Positions 1 through 11,742 of a stretch of DNA of 64,000 nucleotides are shown piece by piece (within the stretch, counting starts at the first letter, position 1; every line of letters begins with the position of its first letter). The stretch comes from Clostridiales bacterium CHKCI006 (GTDB lineage Bacteria; Bacillota_I; Bacilli_A; Erysipelotrichales; Coprobacillaceae). A program made the position numbers and the translations under genes. The stretch lies in NCBI GenBank assembly GCA_900018345.1, contig FCNA01000098.1, forward strand, positions 1 to 64,000. The letters are read 5' to 3'. The notes under the pieces are model-generated. The model was not told the DNA's origin. It made no database searches and worked only from the letters and a program-made list of their open reading frames with translations.

Positions 1-169
1 AGCGTGGCAAAGTGGTCGAGATGATCAATATGCGGCGCAATCGCGTGATCGAACGATTTGAGAGTAGGGAGGCGCTGATCGAATACATAGAAGAACTGGA
101 GAAAAAACGTCTGATGACGACCAGTCGAAAAAAAGCACTGCTGCGTTATTTAGGGAAGGGTGAGGACGC

Positions 170-173
<4 letters not shown>
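1..173 (+). CDS. C-terminal fragment, probable ABC transporter ATP-binding protein
   Basis: An open frame enters from the left edge and ends at TGA 171-173, giving about 56 residues (…KVVEMINMRRNRVIERF…). It is charged and helical and has no motif of its own. The stop overlaps the start of the next gene (ATGA), so the two are translationally coupled. The partner is an FtsX-type permease, so this is most simply the tail of the ATPase of the same transporter. That assignment rests on context only, because the Walker motifs would lie outside the window. Confidence 0.6.
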
Positions 174-4097
<3,924 letters not shown>

Positions 4098-4100
4098 TTC

Positions 4101-4129
4101 AAAATACACTCTTTCATAGAGTGTATTTT
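4101..4129 (+). terminator. Terminator after the GH1 gene
   Basis: The inverted repeat AAAATACACTC / GAGTGTATTTT has a 7-base loop and a T-rich 3' arm. It begins four bases after the stop codon. Confidence 0.8.
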
Positions 4130-4155
4130 CTCAATCCGGACAAAAAATCTGGGAC

Positions 4156-4184
4156 TTGACAAGAAGCAGACATTATGAAATACT
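4156..4184 (+). promoter_or_regulatory. Promoter-like sequence without an obvious gene
   Basis: TTGACA, 17 bases, AATACT. The -35 is perfect and the -10 matches 4 of 6. No ORF starts within 150 bases; the next gene (4397) has its own closer promoter. The 4185-4335 stretch shows no convincing RNA fold by eye. It may be an upstream promoter of the regulator or a chance match. Confidence 0.3.
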
Positions 4185-4339
4185 AAAAACAGTCATAAGA
4201 GTCGCTATGTCTGCAGAATTTCAATTTTTAGTGCACATTTTCACATTGATTGGTCACAAATGAACAAGTAACATACCATCTTTTGTAAAGAAAGGGATGC
4301 GTCCTTTGTCAGTTATTCAGGTCGCAGGTGGAGATTGTT

Positions 4340-4368
4340 TTGCATCATGATCATCAATTTGTTATAAT
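4340..4368 (+). promoter_or_regulatory. Promoter of the RpiR-family regulator
   Basis: TTGCAT, 17-base spacer, TATAAT (perfect -10). The expected transcription start is near 4375, leaving a leader of about 20 bases that contains GAGGTG before the ATG at 4397. Confidence 0.65.
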
Positions 4369-4396
4369 AATAGGGATAGAAAGTGAGGTGGTATCA

Positions 4397-5218
4397 ATGA
4401 TCCAGGAACAGGAAGCAGATATTATCTATAATTTATTAACTTATCTGAACGCAGCAAAGGAAGAGGATATGTATTATTCGATTGCTTTGACAACTGTTCA
4501 AAATTTAGATATCATCCCCAATTGTTCAATCAACGAGCTGGCGGATCTTTGCTTTACCTCGACTGCAACCATCAGTCGCTTCTGTAAGAAATTTGGCTGT
4601 GCCAGTTTCCCAAAGTTTAAAGAAGAAGTCAGAGAGGGCTTGAATCAGGCACGTAATGAAATTCATTTTCCGGCTGAAGAACTCCAGTTTATTCAAGCCA
4701 ATCCTGCCTATTTGATCGATAAGGTCTATCATCTGATGTTTGAGACGCTGTTACTAGGAAAACAGTCTTTACAGATGGACGAGGTGGATGCACTTTGTCA
4801 ATTGATCCATGATGCCAAAAAGGTTCACTTTTTTGGGTTTCAATTTAATAAGATCGTTGCGAGTGATTTTCAATTGAAGATGATCAAATTAGGTAAATTT
4901 ATTTACTCTTTTGTCGATCACGGTGACGATTCACAAAAGACAGATATCTTAGATGAGGACAGTTTAGCCGTTTTCCTGAGTGTATCTGCCCGTGAACCGC
5001 ATTTATCCCTGATCAATACGATTCATCAAAAGCACGCAAAAGTAGCCTTGTTTACCATGAATCCTGACACCGTTTTGAAAGAACACGTGGATTACTTTTT
5101 CAGTATACTCGGTAAAGAAAGTGATTTTACTGTTTCGTCTATTTCAGGCAGTATTGGTTTCCTGACAGTTCTCAATATTGTCTATTTGCGTTACGGGATC
5201 CTTTATCCTAAACAATAA
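4397..5218 (+). CDS. MurR/RpiR-family transcriptional regulator
   Basis: A 273-residue DNA-binding protein. An N-terminal helix-turn-helix of the RpiR type (INELADLCFTSTATISRFCKKFG) is followed by a SIS sugar-phosphate-binding domain (about residues 115-250). Such regulators sense phosphosugars and control their catabolic genes. The ATG at 4397 is preferred over 4328 because the latter lies upstream of the TATAAT at 4363, and GAGGTG precedes 4397. It sits between two 6-phospho-beta-glucosidase genes, so phospho-beta-glucosides are the likely effectors (inference). Confidence 0.88.
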   Translation: MIQEQEADIIYNLLTYLNAAKEEDMYYSIALTTVQNLDIIPNCSINELADLCFTSTATISRFCKKFGCASFPKFKEEVREGLNQARNEIHFPAEELQFIQANPAYLIDKVYHLMFETLLLGKQSLQMDEVDALCQLIHDAKKVHFFGFQFNKIVASDFQLKMIKLGKFIYSFVDHGDDSQKTDILDEDSLAVFLSVSAREPHLSLINTIHQKHAKVALFTMNPDTVLKEHVDYFFSILGKESDFTVSSISGSIGFLTVLNIVYLRYGILYPKQ

Positions 5219-5225
5219 ATGGATT

Positions 5226-5260
5226 AAAAGACTTCATAGAAACAGAAGTCTTTTATTTTA
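5226..5260 (+). terminator. Terminator after the RpiR regulator
   Basis: Perfect 10-bp stem AAAAGACTTC / GAAGTCTTTT followed by a T-rich run, 7 bases after the stop. Confidence 0.8.
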
Positions 5261-5313
5261 TTTTTTTGAAAGTAATAAATCCTGAAAAAAACACCACTTT
5301 TTTACAAAAAAAG

Positions 5314-5326
5314 TGAACCGGTTTCA
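5314..5326 (+). promoter_or_regulatory. Operator-like palindrome upstream of the GH4 gene
   Basis: TGAACCGGTTTCA contains the perfect palindrome AACCGGTT. It resembles the CG-centred sites of LacI-family regulators (CcpA cre-like, but one base short). It lies 15 bases upstream of the proposed -35 of the GH4 promoter. Either a LacI/CcpA protein or the neighbouring RpiR regulator could bind it. Confidence 0.4.
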
Positions 5327-5341
5327 AATCATGAAAAAAAC

Positions 5342-5370
5342 TAGACGTCTGTGAACAAAACCGATATACT
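5342..5370 (+). promoter_or_regulatory. Promoter of the GH4 gene
   Basis: TAGACG, 17 bases, TATACT. The weak -35 suits a promoter that needs an activator. The short palindrome AGACGTCT overlaps the -35. Confidence 0.5.
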
Positions 5371-5414
5371 GAATCTGTCAAAGAACGAAAATGGTTGAAG
5401 GAGGATAAATAACC

Positions 5415-6809
5415 ATGGAAAAAAAACCAGTCAAAATTGTAACTATTGGTGGAGGTAGTTCTTATACTCCAGAGTTAATGGAAGGTTTTATTAAACGTTA
5501 CGAAGAACTCCCTATCAAAGAAATCTGGCTTGTAGACATCGAAGATGGCAGAGAAAAGCTGGAAATCGTTGGAGCAATGGCACAGCGTATGTGGGATGCC
5601 ACTCCTTATGGTGTTAAAGTTCATTTAACTTTAGATCGTCGTGAAGCACTCCCAGGTGCCGATTTCGTTACGACACAGTTCCGTGTTGGTTTATTAGATG
5701 CACGTATCAAGGACGAAAGAATTCCTTTCTCTCATGGTATGTTAGGTCAGGAGACGAATGGTGCAGGCGGTATGTTCAAAGCTTTCCGTACGATCCCAGT
5801 TATCCTTGACATTGTTAAAGATATGAAAGAATTATGCCCAGATGCTTGGCTGATTAACTTCACAAACCCATCTGGAATGGTTACTGAAGCAGTTATCAAA
5901 CATGGTGGATGGAAGAAATGTATCGGTTTATGTAACGTACCAGTAGGTGCTTTATTAAGCGAACCTCCTATGTTCGGTTTAACAGAAAGAGAATGTATCC
6001 ATCGTTTCGCTGGTTTGAACCACTTCCACTGGCATAAAGTGACAGATAACCAGGGCAATGACTTAACAGATAAGATCATTGATAATATGTATAAAGATGT
6101 CGATGATGGTACACCTGCCAATATCCATGACGTTAAATTCTTAAAAGACCACATGAAACAGATTCAGCTGATTCCTTGTGGATATCATAGATATTACTAC
6201 ATGCATGATGAAATGCTGAAACATGGTTTAGAAGAATTCAATACGATTGGTACACGTGCTCAGCAGGTTAAACAGACAGAAGCTGAACTCTTCGAGTTAT
6301 ATAAAGACCCTAAATTAAACTATAAACCTGAACAATTAACAAAACGTGGTGGTACACATTACAGTGATGCTGCTTGTGAATGTATCAGTTCTATCTACAA
6401 TGATAAGAGAAGACATATGGTTGTCAGCACACAGAACAATGGTGCTATCGCTGATTTACCTTATGACTGCATCGTTGAAATCTCTTCTATCATTGGTGGT
6501 GATGGTGCAATGCCATTAACTTGGGGTAAATTCAATCCTTCTGAAAGAGGATGGGTACAATTAATGAAAGCAATGGAGGAATGTGTTATCGAAGCTGCCA
6601 TCACAGGTAACTATGGCTTAGCTTTAGCTGCTTTCGAAATGAACCCACAGGTTGAACATGGTCAGGTTGCTCAGACTGTTTTAGATGAATTATTAGTTGC
6701 ACATAAGAAATACTTACCACAGTTTGCTGACAAGATTGCTGAATTAGAGGCAAAAGGTGTTGCCAGCAAGGATCCAGTTGTCATGGATTTAATGGTAAAT
6801 GGTCATTAA
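5415..6809 (+). CDS. 6-phospho-beta-glucosidase, glycoside hydrolase family 4
   Basis: A 464-residue NAD+- and metal-dependent hydrolase of the CelF/LicH type, which cleaves 6-phospho-beta-glucosides by a redox-elimination mechanism. The N-terminal dinucleotide-binding motif is IVTIGGGSSYTPEL. The metal ligands are C173 (GLCNVPVG) and H203 (LNHFHW), and NFTNPSG matches the family. The length is normal. A strong GGAGG precedes the ATG. It duplicates the activity class of the GH1 enzyme by an unrelated chemistry, and the module lacks a permease, so uptake must be encoded elsewhere. Codon choice is unusually uniform (many TTA, GGT and CGT), which suggests high expression. Confidence 0.93.
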   Translation: MEKKPVKIVTIGGGSSYTPELMEGFIKRYEELPIKEIWLVDIEDGREKLEIVGAMAQRMWDATPYGVKVHLTLDRREALPGADFVTTQFRVGLLDARIKDERIPFSHGMLGQETNGAGGMFKAFRTIPVILDIVKDMKELCPDAWLINFTNPSGMVTEAVIKHGGWKKCIGLCNVPVGALLSEPPMFGLTERECIHRFAGLNHFHWHKVTDNQGNDLTDKIIDNMYKDVDDGTPANIHDVKFLKDHMKQIQLIPCGYHRYYYMHDEMLKHGLEEFNTIGTRAQQVKQTEAELFELYKDPKLNYKPEQLTKRGGTHYSDAACECISSIYNDKRRHMVVSTQNNGAIADLPYDCIVEISSIIGGDGAMPLTWGKFNPSERGWVQLMKAMEECVIEAAITGNYGLALAAFEMNPQVEHGQVAQTVLDELLVAHKKYLPQFADKIAELEAKGVASKDPVVMDLMVNGH

Positions 6810-6834
6810 TTGAATACGACTGATTGACGCAATG

Positions 6835-6874
6835 AAAAAGGTGTGAACTCAAATGGGAGCTCACACCTTTTTTA
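6835..6874. terminator. Bidirectional terminator between the GH4 and MATE genes
   Basis: Stem AAAAAGGTGTGA / TCACACCTTTTT with partial continuation inward, and T-runs on both strands. It serves the converging GH4 (+) and MATE (-) genes. Confidence 0.85.
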
Positions 6875-6909
6875 TCATCAGATATAACATGAATCTTAGC
6901 GACGGCTAG

Positions 6910-8244
6910 TTAGGATAGGATCTCCCTTCGATGTGTAAAATAATAGATAAAACCGACTAAGTCAGCTAAGAACCAACCAATTGGGACGGACCACCAGATA
7001 CCAACGACGCCGATACCTTCTATGCCAGACAAGGTATAAGCCAGCAGAACACGCAGTCCGAGTGAAATGACCGTCAGTACAACAGACATCCCTGGTTTTC
7101 CTAAAGCGCGATACAGACCATAGAAGAGAAATAAGATACCGATCATAAAATAGAAGCTGCCTTCAATATGGAGATATCGTACTCCTTCCATGATGACGCT
7201 GGTTTGATTGGCATCAATGAAGAGAGCTATCAGATCAGCTGCAAAGATATACACGAAAAAGGAAACGACGAAACTAAAGCCAACTGATGTGAGCAAAGCC
7301 CCTTTAAGCCCTTTACGAATACGTTCCTGTTCCTTCGCACCATAATTCTGTGCAAGAAAAATAGAACATGCATTTCCAAAATCCTGGACGGGCAGATACG
7401 CGAAAGCATCTATCTTAACACCTGCTGCAAAAGCGGCCATCACAGTTGTGCCATAACTATTGACCAGCCCTTGAACGGCCAGGATACCTAAATTCATAAT
7501 GGATTGCTGAAGACAGGTTAGTGAAGAAAAACTAAAGATTTCTTTCAGACGTTGCTTTTTAAGATGGATGTGCGGATCTTTTTTGACCAATTGGGGATAC
7601 TTCCATTTTGTATAGAGCGCAATGCCGATGCCAGAAACGTACTGAGAAATGACGGTTGCCTCAGCTGCACCTGCGACACCACGAGCAAGGACGGCAACAA
7701 AATAAAGATCGAGCGCAATGTTAAGCAAGGCAGAAATAGCTAAAAAGAATAGTGGTACAAGAGAATTGCCTAATGAGCGCAAAAGAGAAGCAAAAAAATT
7801 GTATAAGAAGATGCCAATCATACCTGCAAAGATAACCATGAGATATTCTTTCATTAATGAATAGAGTTCAGAAGGTGTCTGTAAGGTTTGGATGATCCAA
7901 TCGAGCAATACATAAATCAGTATGTTCAAAACAATCGTGACGATTCCTAAAAGAACAAAACTAGCTAAAATCCCTTCTTTAAGACCGTGATCATCCTTTT
8001 GACCGAAGCGGATCGAAAAGACTGTCCCGCTCCCCATTGCTAGACCGAGCAAGATAGACGTGAGAAAGGTCATTAAACTGAAAGCTGATCCAACGGCTGC
8101 CAGCGCATTTTCACCCAAATATTGGCCGACGATCACAGTATCAGCAATGTTGTAGCATTGCTGGAGCAAATCCCCTAGGATCATGGGGATGGCAAAACCA
8201 ATCATGGTACGCATGACTGGTCCTTTGATGAGTTCTTTTTCCAT
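6910..8244 (-). CDS. MATE-family multidrug efflux transporter
   Basis: A 444-residue protein with about twelve membrane helices in two homologous halves (first half ILGDLLQQCYNIADTVIVGQ; second half from about residue 230). MATE proteins export cationic drugs or metabolites by Na+ or H+ antiport. The ATG at 8244 (complement) is preceded by GGAAAGGGA and is preferred to a TTG six codons upstream. It is divergent from an Lrp-type regulator, which may control it. The substrate cannot be inferred. Confidence 0.9.
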   Translation of the reverse strand: MEKELIKGPVMRTMIGFAIPMILGDLLQQCYNIADTVIVGQYLGENALAAVGSAFSLMTFLTSILLGLAMGSGTVFSIRFGQKDDHGLKEGILASFVLLGIVTIVLNILIYVLLDWIIQTLQTPSELYSLMKEYLMVIFAGMIGIFLYNFFASLLRSLGNSLVPLFFLAISALLNIALDLYFVAVLARGVAGAAEATVISQYVSGIGIALYTKWKYPQLVKKDPHIHLKKQRLKEIFSFSSLTCLQQSIMNLGILAVQGLVNSYGTTVMAAFAAGVKIDAFAYLPVQDFGNACSIFLAQNYGAKEQERIRKGLKGALLTSVGFSFVVSFFVYIFAADLIALFIDANQTSVIMEGVRYLHIEGSFYFMIGILFLFYGLYRALGKPGMSVVLTVISLGLRVLLAYTLSGIEGIGVVGIWWSVPIGWFLADLVGFIYYFTHRREILS

Positions 8245-8293
8245 ATTTCCCTTTCCTTTCAAAACGAAATTTATAAATTAACATTCGTAATAT

Positions 8294-8323
8294 ATTATAG
8301 GATGTGAAAGCGCTAGATGTCAA
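8294..8323 (-). promoter_or_regulatory. Consensus promoter of the MATE gene
   Basis: On the minus strand: TTGACA, 18 bases, TATAAT, with both hexamers perfect. The leader to the ATG is about 45 bases. It lies back to back with the lrp promoter, about 20 bases away. Confidence 0.75.
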
Positions 8324-8342
8324 GAATGAAATGAACTGAGAC

Positions 8343-8372
8343 TTGACGGAATCGAGAAAGGATAGATATAAT
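8343..8372 (+). promoter_or_regulatory. Promoter of the Lrp-type regulator
   Basis: TTGACG, 18 bases, TATAAT. It places the transcription start at about 8379, which excludes the ATG at 8377 as the start of the downstream gene. Confidence 0.7.
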
Positions 8373-8397
8373 AAGGATGTTAGAGGAGATGAGGAAA

Positions 8398-8856
8398 ATG
8401 TTTTTAGACGCTCTCGATCAACTGGATCAGCAGATTCTTTCGTTGCTGATTAAAAATGCGCGCATGTCCTATTCTGAAATTGGACAGCAAGTTGGCCTTT
8501 CCAGGGTGGCTGTCAAGATGCGGGTGCAAGCATTGGAAAACAAGGGTATCATTGAAGAATATACGACCATCATTAATCCACAAAAAATTAGTGGTGCAAT
8601 CTCTTGTTATTTTGAGATTGAGACGGTTCCTGACCAGTTAATGGCGGTAGCACGTATTCTATCGGATGATCCGACCATCACACAAATTTATCGTGTTACC
8701 GGTAAGAGCAAGCTGCATGTTCATGCCGTTGCCAGCGGAAATGAGGAAATGGAAAAGTTGATCTATGAAACAATAGATCATCTTCCAGGTGTGGTTGAAT
8801 GCAGCTGCAATATGATCTTTTCAAGAATAAAAGATATCAAGGGGTTACGCTTATGA
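8398..8856 (+). CDS. Lrp/AsnC-family transcriptional regulator
   Basis: A 152-residue regulator. The N-terminal helix-turn-helix (LDQQILSLLIKNARMSYSEIGQQVGLSRVAVKMRV) is followed by an AsnC/RAM ligand-binding domain (about 65-150), as in feast/famine regulators that sense amino acids. The start at 8398 is set by GAGGAGATGAGG before it and by the promoter position. It is divergent from the MATE exporter and overlaps the following GNAT gene by four bases, so those are its likely targets or partners. Confidence 0.87.
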   Translation: MFLDALDQLDQQILSLLIKNARMSYSEIGQQVGLSRVAVKMRVQALENKGIIEEYTTIINPQKISGAISCYFEIETVPDQLMAVARILSDDPTITQIYRVTGKSKLHVHAVASGNEEMEKLIYETIDHLPGVVECSCNMIFSRIKDIKGLRL

Positions 8857-9374
8857 ATAATCAGGAATGTAAAACGATGGTGCTTCGTGCTTATGATCAG
8901 ACACTGCAGGAAGAAACATTAACATTGATCAGTCAATTTTGGCAATCGCATAGCCAGTACTTGCCTGATTTACAGGAAACAAAACAGGATTTGGCAGCCT
9001 GGACCAGTCCGGGCAATCAATTGTATTTAGTGATCCATCGGGCTTGTTTGATTGGCTTTGTTCACCTTGGCAGTCGTGGAAGTGCCATTGACTGGTTGGA
9101 ACATCTATTTATCTTACCTGCTTATCAGGGAAGAGGACTAGGCAGCGCCGTCATTCAGGAAGTTGAAGACATCGTTAAAACTTATTCCGAATCGCTATAT
9201 ATAGAAGCAGCTGCCCGTAATACCAGAGCGATTGCTCTCTATCACTGTCTTGGCTATGCATGTTTGAATACTGTCACGATCCGCAAGGATTTTAAGCCGG
9301 CTGATTTTACGGTCTTGGATGAAGAGAAATTATATGGACTTTCTTTTGAAATAAAACGTAAAAAAGAAGCATAA
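8853..9374 (+). CDS. GNAT-family N-acetyltransferase
   Basis: A 173-residue acetyl-CoA-dependent transferase. The acetyl-CoA motif A is visible as LFILPAYQGRGLGSAVIQEVE, followed by the usual beta-alpha segment EAAARNTRAIALYHCLGY. The ATG overlaps the stop of the Lrp gene (ATGA), so it is translated from the same mRNA. The substrate is unknown; pairing with an Lrp regulator and a MATE exporter hints at modification of a small amine or drug-like compound. Confidence 0.87.
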   Translation: MNNQECKTMVLRAYDQTLQEETLTLISQFWQSHSQYLPDLQETKQDLAAWTSPGNQLYLVIHRACLIGFVHLGSRGSAIDWLEHLFILPAYQGRGLGSAVIQEVEDIVKTYSESLYIEAAARNTRAIALYHCLGYACLNTVTIRKDFKPADFTVLDEEKLYGLSFEIKRKKEA

Positions 9375-9399
9375 AAGCACTACGGAACCGTAGTGCTTT
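9374..9399. terminator. Bidirectional terminator, 12-bp stem
   Basis: AAAGCACTACGG / CCGTAGTGCTTT with a two-base loop. It lies between the stops of the converging GNAT (+) and phosphatase (-) genes and overlaps the latter's stop codon. Confidence 0.8.
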
Positions 9400-10081
9400 A
9401 AATGTAGTATTCATGCAGGTCATCTAAACATAGACAAGCTAGACGTCCGCCAAAAACAACACCGCAGTCGATGGCAAAATGACGGTTTTCTTTAAAGATG
9501 ACCGGTTTAAAGTTGGGGTTTAAGGTTTGCGTAGGCGTGTGACCGGTGACAAGGAAACGCGTTGGGAAATAGACTCGCTGATAGTCTGTGCGTTCAAATA
9601 ATAGTTCAGGGATGCTATAGGATGACAGCGGTCGCTGTGGATCAAAATGTCCTAAACCGGCATGTACCAGGATAAACTGGCGATGATTGACTTCTATCTC
9701 GCGATAGGTTGGCCAGCTTTTTAGATAGGTGAGCAGCGCAATCTGTTTTTCTTCAGTCAAGTCGAGCCATTGTGCAAGCGTTGATCGTCCGCCATCATCG
9801 AGCCATAATTCAAATATTTCCATCTCAGCATGGCTGAATGCCATGATTTTTTTGTTAGCTAAGAGTTCAAACATTGTCATTGCGGTGTACTCATGGTTTC
9901 CTAAAAGACCGACCATATTGGGGTAGGACATCATTTTGAAAAGGATATCCAGCGGCCGTGGTCCGCGATCGAGGACATCTCCAAGGATATATAACTGATC
10001 GTTTTCTGTTAAGTCGATTGCTTTGAGCAAGCTCTCGAATTCGTCATAGCATCCATGCAGATCACTGGTTACGTATATCAT
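9398..10081 (-). CDS. PPP-family metallophosphatase (serine/threonine phosphatase or ApaH-like)
   Basis: A 227-residue cytoplasmic hydrolase with the full set of metallophosphoesterase motifs: SDLHGC (GDxHG-like, first residue Ser), GDVLDRG, GNHE, and a late HAGL and GH. It binds two metal ions and dephosphorylates phosphoproteins or dinucleoside polyphosphates. The start at 10081 (complement) has GGAGG seven bases upstream; the upstream in-frame extension lies inside the terminator of the preceding gene. The first motif having Ser-Asp instead of Gly-Asp is common in the family. Confidence 0.87.
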   Translation of the reverse strand: MIYVTSDLHGCYDEFESLLKAIDLTENDQLYILGDVLDRGPRPLDILFKMMSYPNMVGLLGNHEYTAMTMFELLANKKIMAFSHAEMEIFELWLDDGGRSTLAQWLDLTEEKQIALLTYLKSWPTYREIEVNHRQFILVHAGLGHFDPQRPLSSYSIPELLFERTDYQRVYFPTRFLVTGHTPTQTLNPNFKPVIFKENRHFAIDCGVVFGGRLACLCLDDLHEYYI

Positions 10082-10092
10082 CGAATTCCTCC

Positions 10093-10120
10093 AAAAAAAG
10101 AGGGTAGCATCGCTACCCTC
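10093..10120 (-). terminator. Terminator of pduL
   Basis: On the minus strand: GAGGGTAGC / GCTACCCTC with a three-base loop, followed by seven T. The T-run abuts the ribosome binding site of the phosphatase gene, so some read-through may feed it. Confidence 0.85.
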
Positions 10121-10132
10121 AAGCAAGCCATC

Positions 10133-10699
10133 TTATTTAATGATTTCGCCTTCAGTGGCACCACCGCAAGCATTTGCTTCATCTGTATCGATGTGCATTG
10201 CTAAAGCGTATTGATCACTGACACGGCAAACAACATCACCAAAAACAAGTGAACGTCCGTTTGACTCTACTTTAACAGAAACGACTTGTTTATCCTCAAC
10301 ACCAAATTCTTTGGCGTCTGCAGGAGTCATATGGATATGGCGTTTAGCAGCAATGACACCTTCTTTAATTTCCACTTCACCGCAAGGGCCTACTAATTTA
10401 CATCCAGAAGTGCCAGCGATATCGCCTGATTCTCTGACTAAAGCCTGGATACCAGCGCTTCTTGCATCTGTTAAAGATAATTCAACCTGTGTTGCACTAC
10501 GAACAGGACCTAAAATGCTGACGTTAGGGATTTCTTTTTTAGCACCGACAACGGTTACACGTTCGTTAGAAGCAAACTGACCTGGCTGAGATAAATCTTT
10601 TTTATGTGTTAATTGATATCCTTTACCAAATAAGATCTCGAGATCTTCCTGAGTGACATGGACATGTCTCGCTGAAGTTTCAACTAAAATTTTCTTCAT
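10133..10699 (-). CDS. pduL: Phosphate propanoyltransferase, PduL family
   Basis: A 188-residue acyl-CoA:phosphate acyltransferase converting acetyl- or propionyl-CoA to the acyl phosphate. The family's paired zinc-binding patches are visible: SARHVHV near the N-terminus, RHIHM near residue 120 and HIDTDEANA near 172. There is no N-terminal extension that would target it to a microcompartment, and no pdu/eut genes lie nearby, so it probably serves as a general phosphotransacetylase feeding an acetate kinase elsewhere. AGGAGAG precedes the ATG. Confidence 0.9.
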   Translation of the reverse strand: MKKILVETSARHVHVTQEDLEILFGKGYQLTHKKDLSQPGQFASNERVTVVGAKKEIPNVSILGPVRSATQVELSLTDARSAGIQALVRESGDIAGTSGCKLVGPCGEVEIKEGVIAAKRHIHMTPADAKEFGVEDKQVVSVKVESNGRSLVFGDVVCRVSDQYALAMHIDTDEANACGGATEGEIIK

Positions 10700-10727
10700 C
10701 GTTTTTTCTCTCCTTTTCTACATGTTC

Positions 10728-10756
10728 ATTGTATGCTTTTTCTTATCTTTTTGCAA
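10728..10756 (-). promoter_or_regulatory. Promoter of pduL
   Basis: On the minus strand: TTGCAA, 17 bases, TACAAT. The predicted start near 10721 gives a leader of about 20 bases. Confidence 0.65.
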
Positions 10757-10868
10757 GACTCTGTTCATGATTTCGTTGCTTTTTTCAATAGTCCGACCCT
10801 CCATCAAGCATTCAAGATCAGTGATCGCGGATTCGTAGAGATTAGTTAGTGAATTGGAAAGACACATG

Positions 10869-10877
10869 TGCTATAAT
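10869..10877 (+). promoter_or_regulatory. Extended -10 promoter of cdaA
   Basis: TGCTATAAT is an extended -10 with a perfect hexamer. No good -35 is seen. The leader to the cdaA ATG is about 16 bases. Confidence 0.55.
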
Positions 10878-10899
10878 GAAAGACAAGGAGGGAGTATCA

Positions 10900-11742
10900 A
10901 TGTTTTTAGGCTTGGATATTATTTCCAATATCACAGATTGGATCTATGCGAACTGGACAGTTGTTCTAACTGTTATTCGTACGATTATAGATGGAGCCCT
11001 CGTTTGGTCTGTATTATATTATTTGATTGAAATTGTTCGGCGTAACATGCGAACACTACAGATCTTTAAAGGGGTCTTGCTTGTTGTCATAGCAAAGCTG
11101 ATTGCGAATATTCTTCAATTAACCATGATTTCCTGGCTGGTTGATAATATCATTACCTGGGGCGTCGTTGCCATCATTGTAATCTTCCAGCCAGAGATAA
11201 GGGTCATGCTGGAGAAAATGGGGCAAACTAAAGTCATCAACAATGTGACCACACTCTCCTCAGATGAGAAAGAAAAAATCGTCAATGAAGTGACGACGGC
11301 TGTCAAACAAATGTCTCAGGAGCGCACGGGTGCGCTGATCTCTTTTGAACGCTCTCAGTCTATGATGGATTATATTGCAACGGGAACAAGGATCGACGCC
11401 AATATCTGCAGCGAACTTCTTTTGACGATCTTTATGGAAGGAACGATGCTGCATGATGGGGCTGTTATCATTCAAGGTGACCGCATTGTTTGTGCTTCAG
11501 CGTTCTTTCCGCCAACCAAACAGGATCTGAGTCCAAAATATGGTGCGCGTCATCGGGCTGCATTGGGTTTAAGTGAAGTCAGTGATGCCCTGACGATTGT
11601 TGTATCTGAAGAAAGCGGGACGGTCTCATTTGCGCTTGATGGTAAATTGCGTCCCATTCCACTGGATGAATTTAAAACGGCTCTATCCAATGAAATCACC
11701 GGATTTATAGCCGATGATAACGGAGGTGAGACGAATGAGTAA
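10900..11742 (+). CDS. cdaA: Diadenylate cyclase CdaA
   Basis: A 280-residue membrane-bound enzyme making c-di-AMP from two ATP. Three N-terminal membrane helices (residues about 20-98) precede a DisA_N cyclase domain (about 120-260) with the catalytic DGA motif (186-188) and RHR motif (217-219). c-di-AMP controls potassium and osmolyte transport and wall homeostasis in Firmicutes. The ATG at 10900 is preceded by AAGGAGGGAG. It overlaps cdaR by 8 bases, the standard cdaA-cdaR arrangement; glmM does not follow here. Confidence 0.96.
   Translation: MFLGLDIISNITDWIYANWTVVLTVIRTIIDGALVWSVLYYLIEIVRRNMRTLQIFKGVLLVVIAKLIANILQLTMISWLVDNIITWGVVAIIVIFQPEIRVMLEKMGQTKVINNVTTLSSDEKEKIVNEVTTAVKQMSQERTGALISFERSQSMMDYIATGTRIDANICSELLLTIFMEGTMLHDGAVIIQGDRIVCASAFFPPTKQDLSPKYGARHRAALGLSEVSDALTIVVSEESGTVSFALDGKLRPIPLDEFKTALSNEITGFIADDNGGETNE

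Noticed and set aside
10653-10838. 61-codon plus-strand frame upstream of cdaA
   Set aside because: Antisense to the start of pduL and its promoter, low-complexity Phe/Ser/Leu composition, no Shine-Dalgarno.
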